From assembly GCA_008015325.1 (NCBI GenBank), contig SSFI01000017.1, positions 1 through 52,518 of the forward strand: DNA of 52,518 bases. Reading direction: 5' to 3'. The stretch is from Rheinheimera sp. GTDB taxonomy: Bacteria > Pseudomonadota > Gammaproteobacteria > Enterobacterales > Alteromonadaceae. Positions 44,122 to 52,518 of this stretch are shown piece by piece; within the stretch, counting starts at the first letter, position 1, and each line of letters opens with the position of its first letter. The notes under the pieces were generated by a model, which saw only the letters and a list, made by a program, of their open reading frames with translations, made no database searches and had not been told where the DNA came from. The position numbers and the translations under genes are program-made.

Positions 44122-44156
44122 GGCAGCGCTTGAAATGCGCTGCCGCGCCCACATAT
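44122..44156 (+). promoter_or_regulatory. Heat-shock (sigma32-like) promoter and hairpin of hslVU
   Basis: CTTGAAA (44129-44135) followed 12 bases later by CCCACATAT (44148-44156) resembles the sigma32 elements CTTGAAA and CCCCATNT. The same bases form a perfect 8-bp stem, GGCAGCGC (44122-44129) with GCGCTGCC (44137-44144). hslVU is a known heat-shock operon. Confidence 0.5.
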
Positions 44157-44187
44157 CCGTTTTATCTTCCTAACTAGAACATGCTTC

Positions 44188-44709
44188 ATGACTACTATTG
44201 TTTCTGTGCGCCGAAATGGCGAAGTGGCACTGGGCGGTGACGGCCAGGTCACGCTCGGTAATACCGTGATGAAAGGCAACGCGAAAAAAGTCCGCCGCCT
44301 GTACCACGGAAAAGTACTGGCCGGTTTTGCTGGCGGTACTGCTGATGCTTTTACTTTATTTGAACGCTTTGAAGCCAAACTGGAGCTGCATCAGGGCCAT
44401 CTGATGCGCGCAGCAGTAGAGCTGGCGAAAGACTGGCGCACCGACCGCATGCTGCGCAAGCTCGAAGCATTACTGGCTGTGGCCGACGCCAATTGCTCCT
44501 TGATCATTACCGGCAACGGCGATGTGATCCAACCGGAGCAAGACCTAATCGCCATTGGCTCCGGCGGGCCATTTGCTCAGGCGGCAGCCACGGCGCTGCT
44601 GAATAACACCGAATTACCCGCCTGCGCTATTGTGGAAAAAGCCCTGACGATTGCCGGCGATATCTGCATCTACACCAATCATCATCATACGATCGAAGAA
44701 TTAAAATAA
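44188..44709 (+). CDS. hslV: ATP-dependent protease subunit HslV (ClpQ)
   Basis: The threonine peptidase core of the HslVU protease. The 173-residue protein reads [20 protein letters not shown], so Thr2 becomes the N-terminal nucleophile, and [15 protein letters not shown] and [13 protein letters not shown] follow. It is nine bases before hslU in the conserved operon. Confidence 0.98.
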   Translation: MTTIVSVRRNGEVALGGDGQVTLGNTVMKGNAKKVRRLYHGKVLAGFAGGTADAFTLFERFEAKLELHQGHLMRAAVELAKDWRTDRMLRKLEALLAVADANCSLIITGNGDVIQPEQDLIAIGSGGPFAQAAATALLNNTELPACAIVEKALTIAGDICIYTNHHHTIEELK

Positions 44710-44718
44710 GGCCTTGTT

Positions 44719-46050
44719 ATGTCGGAAATGACTCCCCGCGAAATTGTCCACGAGCTGGACCGTCATATCATTGGCCAGCAAGGCGCCAAACGCGCTGTCG
44801 CTATCGCACTGCGTAACCGTTGGCGCCGGATGCAACTCGACCCGGCGTTGCGGCAGGAAGTGACGCCAAAAAATATCCTGATGATTGGCCCGACTGGTGT
44901 GGGTAAAACCGAAATCGCCCGTCGGCTGGCAAAATTAGCCAATGCGCCTTTTATCAAAGTCGAAGCGACCAAGTTCACCGAAGTCGGCTATGTCGGCAAA
45001 GAAGTCGACAGCATCATTCGCGACCTGACCGACAGCGCGGTGAAAATGATTCGCGAGCAGGAAGTGGCGCGTAACCGCTTCCGCGCTGAAGAAGCCGCAG
45101 AAGAGCGCATTCTGGACGTGTTGCTCCCGCGCGCCCGCAATAACTGGGGCGAAGTGGAAAACAGCGACAGTGACTCTAACACCCGGCAGGTTTTCCGCAA
45201 AAAACTGCGCGAAGGCCAGCTTGATGACAAAGAAATTGAATTGGATTTATCCGCTGGTCCGCTTGGTGTGGAAATTATGGCACCACCGGGCATGGAAGAA
45301 ATGACGCAGCAGCTGCAGTCGATGTTCCAGAATCTGGGTCAGGAAAAAACCAAAAAGCGCAAACTGAAAATCAAAGACGCGTTTAAACAGCTGGTCGATG
45401 AAGAAGCCGCCAAGCTGGTCAATCCGGAAGAGCTCAAAGCCAAAGCTTTAGAAGCGGTCGAGCAAAACGGCATCGTCTTCATCGACGAAATCGACAAAAT
45501 CTGCAAACGCGGCGAAAGCAGCGGGCCTGACGTGTCGCGCGAAGGCGTACAACGCGATTTGTTGCCGTTAATTGAAGGCTGCAGCGTCAACACCAAACAC
45601 GGTATGGTCAAAACTGACCATATTTTGTTTATCGCCTCCGGCGCCTTCCAGCTGGCCAAACCGTCAGATTTAGTGCCGGAATTACAAGGTCGGTTGCCGA
45701 TCCGGGTAGAACTGCAACCGCTGACAGCGGCTGACTTTGAACGCATTCTGACCGAACCCAAAGCATCTCTGACCGAACAGACTGTGGCGATGCTGGCGAC
45801 TGAAGGTGTGCAGTTAAAGTTTACCGAAGACGGCATCAAACGCATTGCCAACGCCGCCTGGCAGGTCAATGAACGCACCGAAAATATCGGCGCGCGCCGG
45901 CTGTATACGGTGATGGAACGGTTACTGGAAGAAGTGTCGTTTGACGCCGCCGACCATCAGGGCCAGCAAGTGTTGGTGGACGCCGCTTATGTCGACGGCC
46001 ATCTCGATGCGCTGGTGCAGGACGAAGACTTAAGCCGGTTTATTCTGTAA
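44719..46050 (+). CDS. hslU: HslU (ClpY) AAA+ unfoldase
   Basis: It unfolds substrates and feeds them to HslV. The 443 residues contain Walker [12 protein letters not shown], the pore motif [19 protein letters not shown], the I-domain (about 110-240), Walker [12 protein letters not shown] and sensor 2 ENIGARRL. The C-terminal EDLSRFIL tail, which docks into HslV, is intact. Confidence 0.98.
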   Translation: MSEMTPREIVHELDRHIIGQQGAKRAVAIALRNRWRRMQLDPALRQEVTPKNILMIGPTGVGKTEIARRLAKLANAPFIKVEATKFTEVGYVGKEVDSIIRDLTDSAVKMIREQEVARNRFRAEEAAEERILDVLLPRARNNWGEVENSDSDSNTRQVFRKKLREGQLDDKEIELDLSAGPLGVEIMAPPGMEEMTQQLQSMFQNLGQEKTKKRKLKIKDAFKQLVDEEAAKLVNPEELKAKALEAVEQNGIVFIDEIDKICKRGESSGPDVSREGVQRDLLPLIEGCSVNTKHGMVKTDHILFIASGAFQLAKPSDLVPELQGRLPIRVELQPLTAADFERILTEPKASLTEQTVAMLATEGVQLKFTEDGIKRIANAAWQVNERTENIGARRLYTVMERLLEEVSFDAADHQGQQVLVDAAYVDGHLDALVQDEDLSRFIL

Positions 46051-46074
46051 TTAAGCCCTTGATAAGGACTCGTT

Positions 46075-46452
46075 ATGCATCAGGTCAGCAAACTGCATTA
46101 TCACCGTCAGCAAAAACTGCTTGATGTGCTGTTTGCTGACGCCGTGTTGTCGCAGTTCAGTGCCGAGTTTTTACGTGTCATGTCGCCATCGGCAGAAGTG
46201 CGCGGGCATGGCACGCCTGTGCTGGTGGCGAACAAACGCGATGTGGCGATCAGCCAGATTTTGCCGGTCGGCCAGTACGCCGTAAAACTGGTGTTTGACG
46301 ATGGGCACAACACTGGTTTGTACAGCTGGAGCTATTTGCGCCAGCTGCATGAACAAAAAGACACGCTGTGGCAGGATTATCTGCAGCGGTTAAAAGCGGC
46401 CAACGCGGTACGGGATGCCAAACTGGACATCCGCTTTCACAGCGGCGTCTGA
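46075..46452 (+). CDS. DUF971 (gamma-butyrobetaine hydroxylase N-terminal-like) protein
   Basis: A 125-residue protein with the small beta domain of DUF971: KLHYHRQQKLLDVLFADAVL, FLRVMSPSAEVRGHG and FDDGHNTGLYSWSYL. The family resembles the N-terminal domain of gamma-butyrobetaine hydroxylase and has been linked to iron-sulfur/ApbC-type proteins in some bacteria; no role is proven here. It is frequently found right after hslU and is probably cotranscribed (24-base gap). Confidence 0.9.
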   Translation: MHQVSKLHYHRQQKLLDVLFADAVLSQFSAEFLRVMSPSAEVRGHGTPVLVANKRDVAISQILPVGQYAVKLVFDDGHNTGLYSWSYLRQLHEQKDTLWQDYLQRLKAANAVRDAKLDIRFHSGV

Positions 46453-46462
46453 CGCCGCTGTG
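46438..46462. terminator. Hairpin at the convergent DUF971/chemoreceptor ends
   Basis: CACAGCGGCG and CGCCGCTGTG form a perfect 10-bp stem; the loop TCTGA contains the stop codon. No good T-run follows, so it may block RNA decay as much as terminate. Confidence 0.45.
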
Positions 46463-46473
46463 TCGCTTTGTGC

Positions 46474-48342
46474 TTACGCTTTAAACCTGTCTACCGTCTG
46501 ATGTAACCTCGCCGCCTGCGCTGCAACCTCTTCACTGATTTGGGCATTATGTTCGGCGATTTTCAGCGATTGCTCAGAAATATCGCGAATACGGATGACG
46601 TTTTTATTCACCTCTGCCGCGACATGACTTTGCTCCTCAACTGCAGTCGCTATCTGCGTGGTCATTTCCATAATATGCGTCACGTCGCCTGTGATAGCAC
46701 TGAGCAGGCGGCTGGCTATCCCGGCCTGTTCGGCGCCTGTTTGCCCGCGTTCACGGCACTGCTGCATCGAGCCGACAATAGCGCGGGTGCGGCCCTGTAA
46801 ACTGGAAATGATTTGTTCAATTTGCCGGGTCGATTCAGCAGTACGCTGGGCGAGGCTACGCACTTCATCGGCCACCACGGCAAAACCACGGCCCTGTTCA
46901 CCAGCCCGAGCGGCTTCGATGGCCGCATTGAGCGCCAGTAGATTGGTTTGCTCGGCGATGCCGCGAATAACGTCAATCACCGAGCCTATAGTGGTACTGT
47001 CCTGTTCCAGCTCAGCAACCACTGAGGCCGCCTGCTGCAATTCGTCGGACAAAGCACGGATGCGGCTGACGGTTTGTTCTACCTCTTTCATGCCTGCCGC
47101 CGCATTCTGATTGGTCGCATCGGCTTTATTGGCAGTGTTTTCGGTGTTGCCGGCAATTTCTTCAATGGTGGCGCCCATTTCAGTCACCGCTGTTGCCACC
47201 ATGTCGCTTTCCATCTGCTGCTGCGCCATGCCACGGCTGGTTTCTGCCGTCGACTGTGCCAACTCAGATGTCGCAGTATCCAGCATTTCCAGCGCCTGAT
47301 TGACGTTGCGCACCAGATCCTGAAAGTCAGACAACATCGCGTTGAAGTCCTGCGCCAGCAGCGTCATTTCATCGCGGCCTTCGACGGTGACACGCTGGCG
47401 GAAATCATTATCTTTGCGGATCACACCAATAGTGCGGCAGACATTCTGAATGGGTTGCAGGATACTGCGTGAGGTCAGCAGCACCAGCACTACGACTATG
47501 GCCAGTACGATAAAAAACAGCGTGAACGCCAGATATTTGGCTGCAGCGGAGGCTTGCTCCAGCGCCGCATTGGCTTTCTCCGTCATCGCCTGCAAGCTGG
47601 TTTCGGTTTCATGCACCGCTTTGCGCATTTCGCCCATAATGCCCTGGTCATGTTTCAGGCCCATGGACTGACTGCCAGCCACCAGATTGCGGTAGGCTTC
47701 AGCGTAGTTATCGGCGGCGCTTTGTAATCCGGGACTGGCATTCTGCCCGTCTAATAACGATTTAAAGCGACTGAATTCAGCATTAAAACTGTCGAGGTAC
47801 TTCAGGTCCGCGCGCAGCATAAAATCTTTTTCGGCACGGCGCAGTTGCAACAAACTGACCAGCAGCGTGTCGTTATTGACTTGCTTGAACTCGGCTTCGA
47901 GTTGATGCGCCGCGGCGCGCAGCGCGCCATACAGACCGGATTGTGGATCTAACCCGACTTGCCCGGCTGTTTTCACCAAAGACTCAAATTTTTGCTGATA
48001 CAAAGCGGTTTGCTGGCGGAAAATTTTTAACGAACTGGTGTCAATGTCATGGGCAGCTAAATCCTGCTCCAACAGTTTCACCCCATGCTCTAATTCCTGC
48101 ATGGTTTTGTTGAATTTGTCCTGGTAGGAGATATCTTTGCGCATCAGAAAATCTTTTTCGTGCCGGCGCAGTACCAGTACATCGCGCTCTAACGCGGCAA
48201 TTTCAACATTGATCGCAGCCAGTGCGGTAAATTGCATATTTTGAAAAACTAACAATAACAACATCACCAGCATGGCCGCTCCGACTACCATGCTATTGAC
48301 CATTAACCGGTTCTTAATCGACAGATTACGTAACATTCCCAC
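46474..48342 (-). CDS. Methyl-accepting chemotaxis protein with HBM sensor domain
   Basis: A 622-residue chemoreceptor. A membrane span near residues 12-32 is followed by a periplasmic helical bimodular (HBM) domain. Two related helices mark it: [20 protein letters not shown] (about 60) and [20 protein letters not shown] (about 167). A second span (about 270-292), a HAMP domain and the signalling hairpin tip [20 protein letters not shown] come next. Known HBM receptors (McpS type) sense TCA intermediates or short organic acids; the ligand here is not known. No C-terminal pentapeptide for CheR is seen. Confidence 0.93.
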   Translation of the reverse strand: MGMLRNLSIKNRLMVNSMVVGAAMLVMLLLLVFQNMQFTALAAINVEIAALERDVLVLRRHEKDFLMRKDISYQDKFNKTMQELEHGVKLLEQDLAAHDIDTSSLKIFRQQTALYQQKFESLVKTAGQVGLDPQSGLYGALRAAAHQLEAEFKQVNNDTLLVSLLQLRRAEKDFMLRADLKYLDSFNAEFSRFKSLLDGQNASPGLQSAADNYAEAYRNLVAGSQSMGLKHDQGIMGEMRKAVHETETSLQAMTEKANAALEQASAAAKYLAFTLFFIVLAIVVVLVLLTSRSILQPIQNVCRTIGVIRKDNDFRQRVTVEGRDEMTLLAQDFNAMLSDFQDLVRNVNQALEMLDTATSELAQSTAETSRGMAQQQMESDMVATAVTEMGATIEEIAGNTENTANKADATNQNAAAGMKEVEQTVSRIRALSDELQQAASVVAELEQDSTTIGSVIDVIRGIAEQTNLLALNAAIEAARAGEQGRGFAVVADEVRSLAQRTAESTRQIEQIISSLQGRTRAIVGSMQQCRERGQTGAEQAGIASRLLSAITGDVTHIMEMTTQIATAVEEQSHVAAEVNKNVIRIRDISEQSLKIAEHNAQISEEVAAQAARLHQTVDRFKA

Positions 48343-48480
48343 CCTCCTGCTGGTGTGCTGGCCAGCTTAAGCATAGGTAAGAAAATCTGTGTTGCAGAGA
48401 AATAGTGATATTTTCTAATTTGTTAACTGAAATTCAGCATGGCGAAACTGAGCAGCCGAGATGTCAGCGATATGATAGCG

Positions 48481-50637
48481 TCAGAACGATAACTTCTGCT
48501 GCAACAGGGCCAGCGCATCGGCCTCCGGCAAAGGTTTGGCAATCAGATACCCTTGGACAGCATCACAGGCCATGTGGCGCAGCAGCAACAGCTGATTGGC
48601 GTCTTCAACGCCCTCGGCAAGGATCCGTTTGCCAAGGCCATGCGCCAGCGTGATCATGGTTTTGACAATCATCATGTCGGAGTCGCTGCCCGCCATATCG
48701 ATGATAAAACTGCGATCGATTTTAATTTTATCGATCGGCATGCGGCGTAAATAACCCAGTGACGAATAACCAGTACCAAAATCGTCGATCGACACCCGGA
48801 TGCCCATTTGCTGCAGCTCGGTAACAAAGTTACGGCCTTGTTCCATATCCCCCATCGCGGTATTTTCGGTGATTTCCAGTTCCAGCATGGTTGGCGGCAC
48901 ATCATATTGTTGCAGAAATTGCTGGATCCGCTGTTTCAGACCGGCCTGCTCAAAGTGAATGGGCGACATATTGACGGCGACCGACAACAACACCTGCTGT
49001 TTGCGCCAACGTCCCAGCGTTTCCACTGCCTGTTCCAGCAACTGCATATCCAGCTCGCGCATCAGGCCTATCTGCTCCATTTGCGGCAAAAACTGGCCCG
49101 GCATCACGATGCCACGTTCCGGATGGTGCCAGCGCACTAAAGCCTCAAAACCGTCAATCCGTTGCTCGCGGATATTCCACTGCGGCTGGTAATACAGCAC
49201 AAATTGCTTTTGTTCTAACGCCAGTAGCAGCTCTTTTTCCAGCAACAATAACCGGGCGGTCTCTTCTTCCATCCCCTGGCTATATTGGATCCAGCGTTGT
49301 TGCTGCCGCTTGGCCTGGTGAAAGGCGATGTTGGCTTTTTGCAGCAAGGATTCGGCACTGGCGGCGTGATCCGGAAATTGCGCCACGCCGATAGTGGCGG
49401 TCAGCTTCAATAAACCGGAGTCAAAATTAAAAGGTTTTTCAATCAATTGTTCTATATGGTGCAAACAGAACTGCCGTTGTTTGTCGGTCAGAATATCCTG
49501 CAACACCAACGCAAAAATATCGCCGCCGGTACGCGCAACCAGACAAGGTTTCAGAATACTGGTTTCAAAGCGGCGGGTGACTTCACGCAAAATCCGGTCG
49601 CCCTGTTTCAGGCCGACGGTTTCATTGACCGTTTTAAAGCGGTCCAGCCCTAACATCACAAGCAGCAAAGGTTGTTGCGCCGGTTGTTGAATCAAACCCG
49701 ACAACTGCTGCAGCAAGGCGTCCCGGTTCAATGCGCCGGTTAACTGATCATGCGAATCCAGATAACGGGTTTTTGCCGTCAGCTGCTGGTTGGTGCTGCG
49801 CTCATCATCCTGTAGCCAGACCACCAGCCCCAAGCCCAGCATGGTTTGGAAAAACAACTCCAGATGCTTGCCCACCAGTAAGACCCGCAGGAACAATTGC
49901 CCTTCGCCGAGCCAGCCTGACAACAATGCCAGCACAATCAGCAAGATGCCCCACAACAAAATCGAGATTGCGACCAGTTTGCCAATAAAAATCCGATGCG
50001 GCAGCGCAAACAGCCAGACACCGGACACCGCCAGCGCTGCACCGATAAATAACAAACGCAGATTGAGCTGGACCACGGTTTTCCACAGTGAAGGCCCGTC
50101 CTGAAACAAAAACAACGCCACCGAAACCGCAGCCAATGCCGCCACCAACAACACCAGCTGATTGACCAGCCGGCTGGAGATCCGCTCTGAACTGATCGCT
50201 TCGCGCACGCCCACCAGCACATAAATGGCAAAGGCATAACTGGCAAACAGATAACCGAATTCCAGACTGACAAATACGGCATAGAGCTGCCCGTTTGCCG
50301 GATTTAAGGCCACATGACAGGCAAGTAACAGTACATAAGCGGCAAAACAGCCAAAAGCCACAGACCATGATTTCAGATAATGCCTCTGATAAATCCGGAA
50401 GAAATACCAGAGGATAAAGCTCAGCGCGCAGGACAAACCAGCCTGGATCAGGAACAACGAAATACGGGCCAGCGTCAGTTCAAGGCTCAAAGGGACAAAC
50501 CAGAGACGAGATATGTAAGCAAAAACTAACACAGCTGAAATGGTTTTGCACTGCTGTTGCCGGCATAATTCCGCACGGCCAACAAGCTTGAGCTTGAAGA
50601 CAATAGGGTTATACTGTCCCCTAACCAATTGATCCAA
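48481..50637 (-). CDS. Membrane GGDEF/EAL protein, probable c-di-GMP phosphodiesterase
   Basis: An N-terminal membrane part with about seven spans (residues 35-275) precedes a GGDEF domain (about 295-455) and an EAL domain (about 465-715). The GGDEF active site reads TGGDIF, lacking the acidic pair, so cyclase activity is probably lost. The EAL domain is complete: [32 protein letters not shown] and AEGVE. It should hydrolyse c-di-GMP in response to a membrane signal. The start is uncertain: the TTG at 50637 has no ribosome site and overlaps promoter-like sequence (TATAAC near 50610); GTG 35 codons later is an alternative. Confidence 0.88.
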   Translation of the reverse strand: MDQLVRGQYNPIVFKLKLVGRAELCRQQQCKTISAVLVFAYISRLWFVPLSLELTLARISLFLIQAGLSCALSFILWYFFRIYQRHYLKSWSVAFGCFAAYVLLLACHVALNPANGQLYAVFVSLEFGYLFASYAFAIYVLVGVREAISSERISSRLVNQLVLLVAALAAVSVALFLFQDGPSLWKTVVQLNLRLLFIGAALAVSGVWLFALPHRIFIGKLVAISILLWGILLIVLALLSGWLGEGQLFLRVLLVGKHLELFFQTMLGLGLVVWLQDDERSTNQQLTAKTRYLDSHDQLTGALNRDALLQQLSGLIQQPAQQPLLLVMLGLDRFKTVNETVGLKQGDRILREVTRRFETSILKPCLVARTGGDIFALVLQDILTDKQRQFCLHHIEQLIEKPFNFDSGLLKLTATIGVAQFPDHAASAESLLQKANIAFHQAKRQQQRWIQYSQGMEEETARLLLLEKELLLALEQKQFVLYYQPQWNIREQRIDGFEALVRWHHPERGIVMPGQFLPQMEQIGLMRELDMQLLEQAVETLGRWRKQQVLLSVAVNMSPIHFEQAGLKQRIQQFLQQYDVPPTMLELEITENTAMGDMEQGRNFVTELQQMGIRVSIDDFGTGYSSLGYLRRMPIDKIKIDRSFIIDMAGSDSDMMIVKTMITLAHGLGKRILAEGVEDANQLLLLRHMACDAVQGYLIAKPLPEADALALLQQKLSF
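50588..50615 (+). promoter_or_regulatory. Likely rraA promoter
   Basis: TTGAGC (50588-50593) and TATACT (50610-50615), 16 bases apart, about 35 bases before rraA. It overlaps the start region of the divergent GGDEF/EAL gene. Confidence 0.6.
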
Positions 50638-50651
50638 AGGCGGGAATTACC

Positions 50652-51137
50652 ATGCAATACAATACTTCTGAATTATGTGATCTGTATGCCGACATGATTG
50701 ATGTGGTTGAACCTATTTTCGCCAATTATGGCGGCCGTCGCTCTTTTGGTGGCGTGATCCATACCATTAAATGTTTTGAAGACAACGGGCTGGTCCGCCA
50801 GATGCTGGCTGAACCCGGCGTGGGTAAAGTGCTGTTGATCGACGGCGGCGGCTCGGCGCGCCGTGCGCTGATTGATGCCGAGCTCGCGGCATTGGCGTCA
50901 GAAAATGGCTGGGAAGGCATTATTTGTTACGGCAGCGTACGCGATGTCGACACGCTGGAAGACTTTGATTTGGGTATTCAGGCGGTTAACGCCATCCCGG
51001 TGCGCGCCGACGATCAGGGTTTTGGCGAAACCGACGTGCCAGTCAATTTTGCTGGTGTCACTTTCCTGCCGGAAGACCATATCTACGCCGACAGCACCGG
51101 CATTATCCTGTCAGCGGAGCCACTGGACATTGAATAA
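50652..51137 (+). CDS. rraA: Regulator of ribonuclease E activity A
   Basis: A 161-residue trimeric protein that binds RNase E and lowers its activity in E. coli. The sequence has the family's [39 protein letters not shown] and [26 protein letters not shown] precedes the ATG. Its stop codon is overlapped by the next gene. Confidence 0.96.
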   Translation: MQYNTSELCDLYADMIDVVEPIFANYGGRRSFGGVIHTIKCFEDNGLVRQMLAEPGVGKVLLIDGGGSARRALIDAELAALASENGWEGIICYGSVRDVDTLEDFDLGIQAVNAIPVRADDQGFGETDVPVNFAGVTFLPEDHIYADSTGIILSAEPLDIE

Positions 51138-52191
51138 CTGGCTACAACGGCTGCAGAGCGCCGATTTGGCCATCTGGCAGCAATATCGCTCCGGTGAAGT
51201 GCGGCTGGGTGCCGCACTTCACCATCTGAACCCACTGTTACCGCTGGAAGATGCGCTAGAGGGAGCTGTGCAGCAAGGTTGCCGGTTTGCCCTGCTTGGC
51301 ATCCCGGAAGACATAGGTCCACGCGCCAATCTCGGCAACGGTGGCGCCGATTTAGGTTTTAACGCGTTTTTAAGCCGATTTATCAATCTGCAGGATAATC
51401 TGTATGCTGCAGCCGGCAAAATACTGTTAGCCGGCAATATCCACTGTGATGACCTGCAGCAACGTGCAGCCCTGTTGGATAGTGCAGATCCGGACCAGCT
51501 GACGCAACTGCGTCAGCTCTGCAGCGAGCTGGATCTGCGGGTGTATAGCGTAGTGCGGGCCATCTTTGACGCTGGCCTGATCCCCATAGTGATTGGTGGT
51601 GGTCATAACAATGCGCTGCCGATTTTACAGGCGCTTGCCAGTCACGCTGGCCAGGCGGCCGATGCCATCAATCTCGACCCGCACTGCGATTTCCGCCTGC
51701 TGGAAGGCCGGCACAGCGGCAATGGCTTCAGCTATGCTGCTAAAGCAGGCTGGTTGCGGAAGTATTTTGTGCTGGGGTTACATGAACTGAAAAACTCCGC
51801 CACGGCCTTGCAACAATTAGCAGCGGCCGGCGCCGGCTACTGCAGTTATCAGCGTATCTGGCAACGCCGCCAATTGACGCTGGCGCAAGCTATCACTCAA
51901 GCCATTGATTTTGTTGGAGCCGGTGAAAGCATCCCGCTGGGGATTGAACTGGATACCGACAGTATCAGCGGTATGCCGGTCAGTGCTTATACCAATTGCG
52001 GTGTTTCAGTGGCGGATGCTGAGTTTTATGTCTGGCAGCTGGCGCAATTACCACGGGTGCGTTACCTGCATCTGGCGGAAGCTGCCCCGGCGCAGCATCC
52101 GGCCGGGCTGAAAGCCGGCATGAATGAAGCAGGTCAGGTACTGGCCGCACTGGTGCTGGCTTTTATTCAGGCCCGGGCGGCTCATCACTAG
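51130..52191 (+). CDS. Ureohydrolase (arginase/agmatinase/formimidoylglutamase) family protein
   Basis: About 353 residues from a TTG at 51130 ([16 protein letters not shown]), overlapping the rraA stop by 8 bases. Metal-binding motifs of the dimanganese ureohydrolases are present: [19 protein letters not shown] (canonical DAHxD with Pro for Ala) and [12 protein letters not shown]. The N-terminal [20 protein letters not shown] resembles formimidoylglutamase-like members in marine gammaproteobacteria. No histidine-use genes are nearby, so the substrate is uncertain. Its TAG stop is directly followed by a MITE-like element, so the present C-terminus may have been set by that insertion. Confidence 0.8.
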   Translation: MNNWLQRLQSADLAIWQQYRSGEVRLGAALHHLNPLLPLEDALEGAVQQGCRFALLGIPEDIGPRANLGNGGADLGFNAFLSRFINLQDNLYAAAGKILLAGNIHCDDLQQRAALLDSADPDQLTQLRQLCSELDLRVYSVVRAIFDAGLIPIVIGGGHNNALPILQALASHAGQAADAINLDPHCDFRLLEGRHSGNGFSYAAKAGWLRKYFVLGLHELKNSATALQQLAAAGAGYCSYQRIWQRRQLTLAQAITQAIDFVGAGESIPLGIELDTDSISGMPVSAYTNCGVSVADAEFYVWQLAQLPRVRYLHLAEAAPAQHPAGLKAGMNEAGQVLAALVLAFIQARAAHH

Positions 52192-52479
52192 GGGCTGTTG
52201 ATGTTTGGTGGTTAAGTTTTGTTCGTTTCGGCCACCGCGTGGTGGCGGCATTTTGGGCACGAAACGAGGCGCGTGGCATAGTAATTCTATGTAAGCAACG
52301 AGTGACAAAGCCCAAATCGCCGCCAAACGAACCCTTCGGGCAGCGTTTGGCAGCTCTTTCTGCGGCGTTAGTGCTCGTTTGTGTAGAATAACACACTGGG
52401 TACCACGTACGGCTCTCGCACTGCCTTGCATAAAAAGCTGCAAACTGATGCAAAAACAAACACCAAAGATCAACAGCCC
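52192..52479. mobile_element. MITE-like non-autonomous element
   Basis: GGGCTGTTGATGTTTGGTG at 52192-52210 and CACCAAAGATCAACAGCCC at 52461-52479 are inverted ends matching at 18 of 19 positions. The 288-base body has no convincing gene but several internal dyads (GCCACC-GGTGGC, CATAG-CTATG, AAACGAAC against GTTCGTTT). This fits a small element mobilised by another transposase. TAG immediately before it and ATAG just after could be target-site traces. 52480-52518 shows nothing else. Confidence 0.65.
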
Positions 52480-52518
52480 ATAGGACCCGCATTCCAGTTT
52501 TGCTTCAAACCCGGCATA

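Noticed and set aside
52048-52492. Two leftward ORFs across the right end
   Set aside because: They span the inverted ends of the MITE-like element and antisense ureohydrolase; no protein family features.

Overview
The window is chromosomal DNA of a gammaproteobacterium of the Alteromonadales/Chromatiales kind. Gene order argues for this: pilMNOPQ-aroK-aroB-damX-dam, argCBFGH with ARG boxes, metJ divergent from metBL, priA-ftsN-hslVU, and rraA. The protein sequences and the RegB/RegA pair would fit Rheinheimera or a close relative, but the genus is a guess. Most of the window is ordinary core genome. Four stretches are accessory: the left 4.3 kb, the block at 31.5-32.5 kb, the unknown secreted protein at 7.0-8.5 kb, and the last 330 bases.

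1-4349: one end of a small integrated element (satellite-phage or genomic-island type). It has a tyrosine integrase, an unknown 272-residue protein overlapping it, an AlpA/excisionase-like regulator, a second small HTH protein, and a YagK/YfjJ (inovirus Gp2-like) protein flanked by two groups of short repeats. A broken IS21 istB end sits at the far left. On the right the element stops at the 3' half of a tRNA-Ile(CAT) gene. A second, decayed copy of that tRNA end lies 135 bases further on. 4502-8540: yjiX-cstA (peptide/pyruvate uptake family) and an unrecognised secreted protein.

8549-21117: leftward trpS and rpe, a rightward island of a TorF-type porin and two small proteins, then dam, damX, aroB, aroK and the type IV pilus assembly operon pilMNOPQ read leftward. 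Divergent from pilM is mrcA (PBP1A). 23873-29390: the arginine operon argCBFGH, read leftward from a sigma70-like promoter overlapped by two ARG boxes spaced 3 bp apart. 29694-31463: a DauA-type SulP transporter.

31506-32349: the most interesting spot. A 68-residue peptide with a textbook double-glycine leader is followed by an unrecognised membrane protein, in AT-rich DNA behind its own promoter. It looks like a compact bacteriocin/secreted-peptide plus immunity cassette with no transporter beside it. Immediately to its right, a regB-regA redox two-component pair has a palindrome matching the RegA-binding pattern and a full intrinsic terminator inside its leader.

34723-38954: metL and metB read leftward, metJ rightward, with met boxes in the shared region. 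39090-41074: a single-domain malic enzyme and rpmE. 41317-46452: priA, ftsN, hslV, hslU (with a heat-shock-like promoter and hairpin) and a DUF971 gene. 46474-50637: an HBM-type chemoreceptor and a membrane GGDEF/EAL protein whose GGDEF motif is degenerate. 50652-52191: rraA overlapped by a ureohydrolase-family gene. 52192-52479: a MITE-like element with 19-bp inverted ends that starts directly after the ureohydrolase stop codon.
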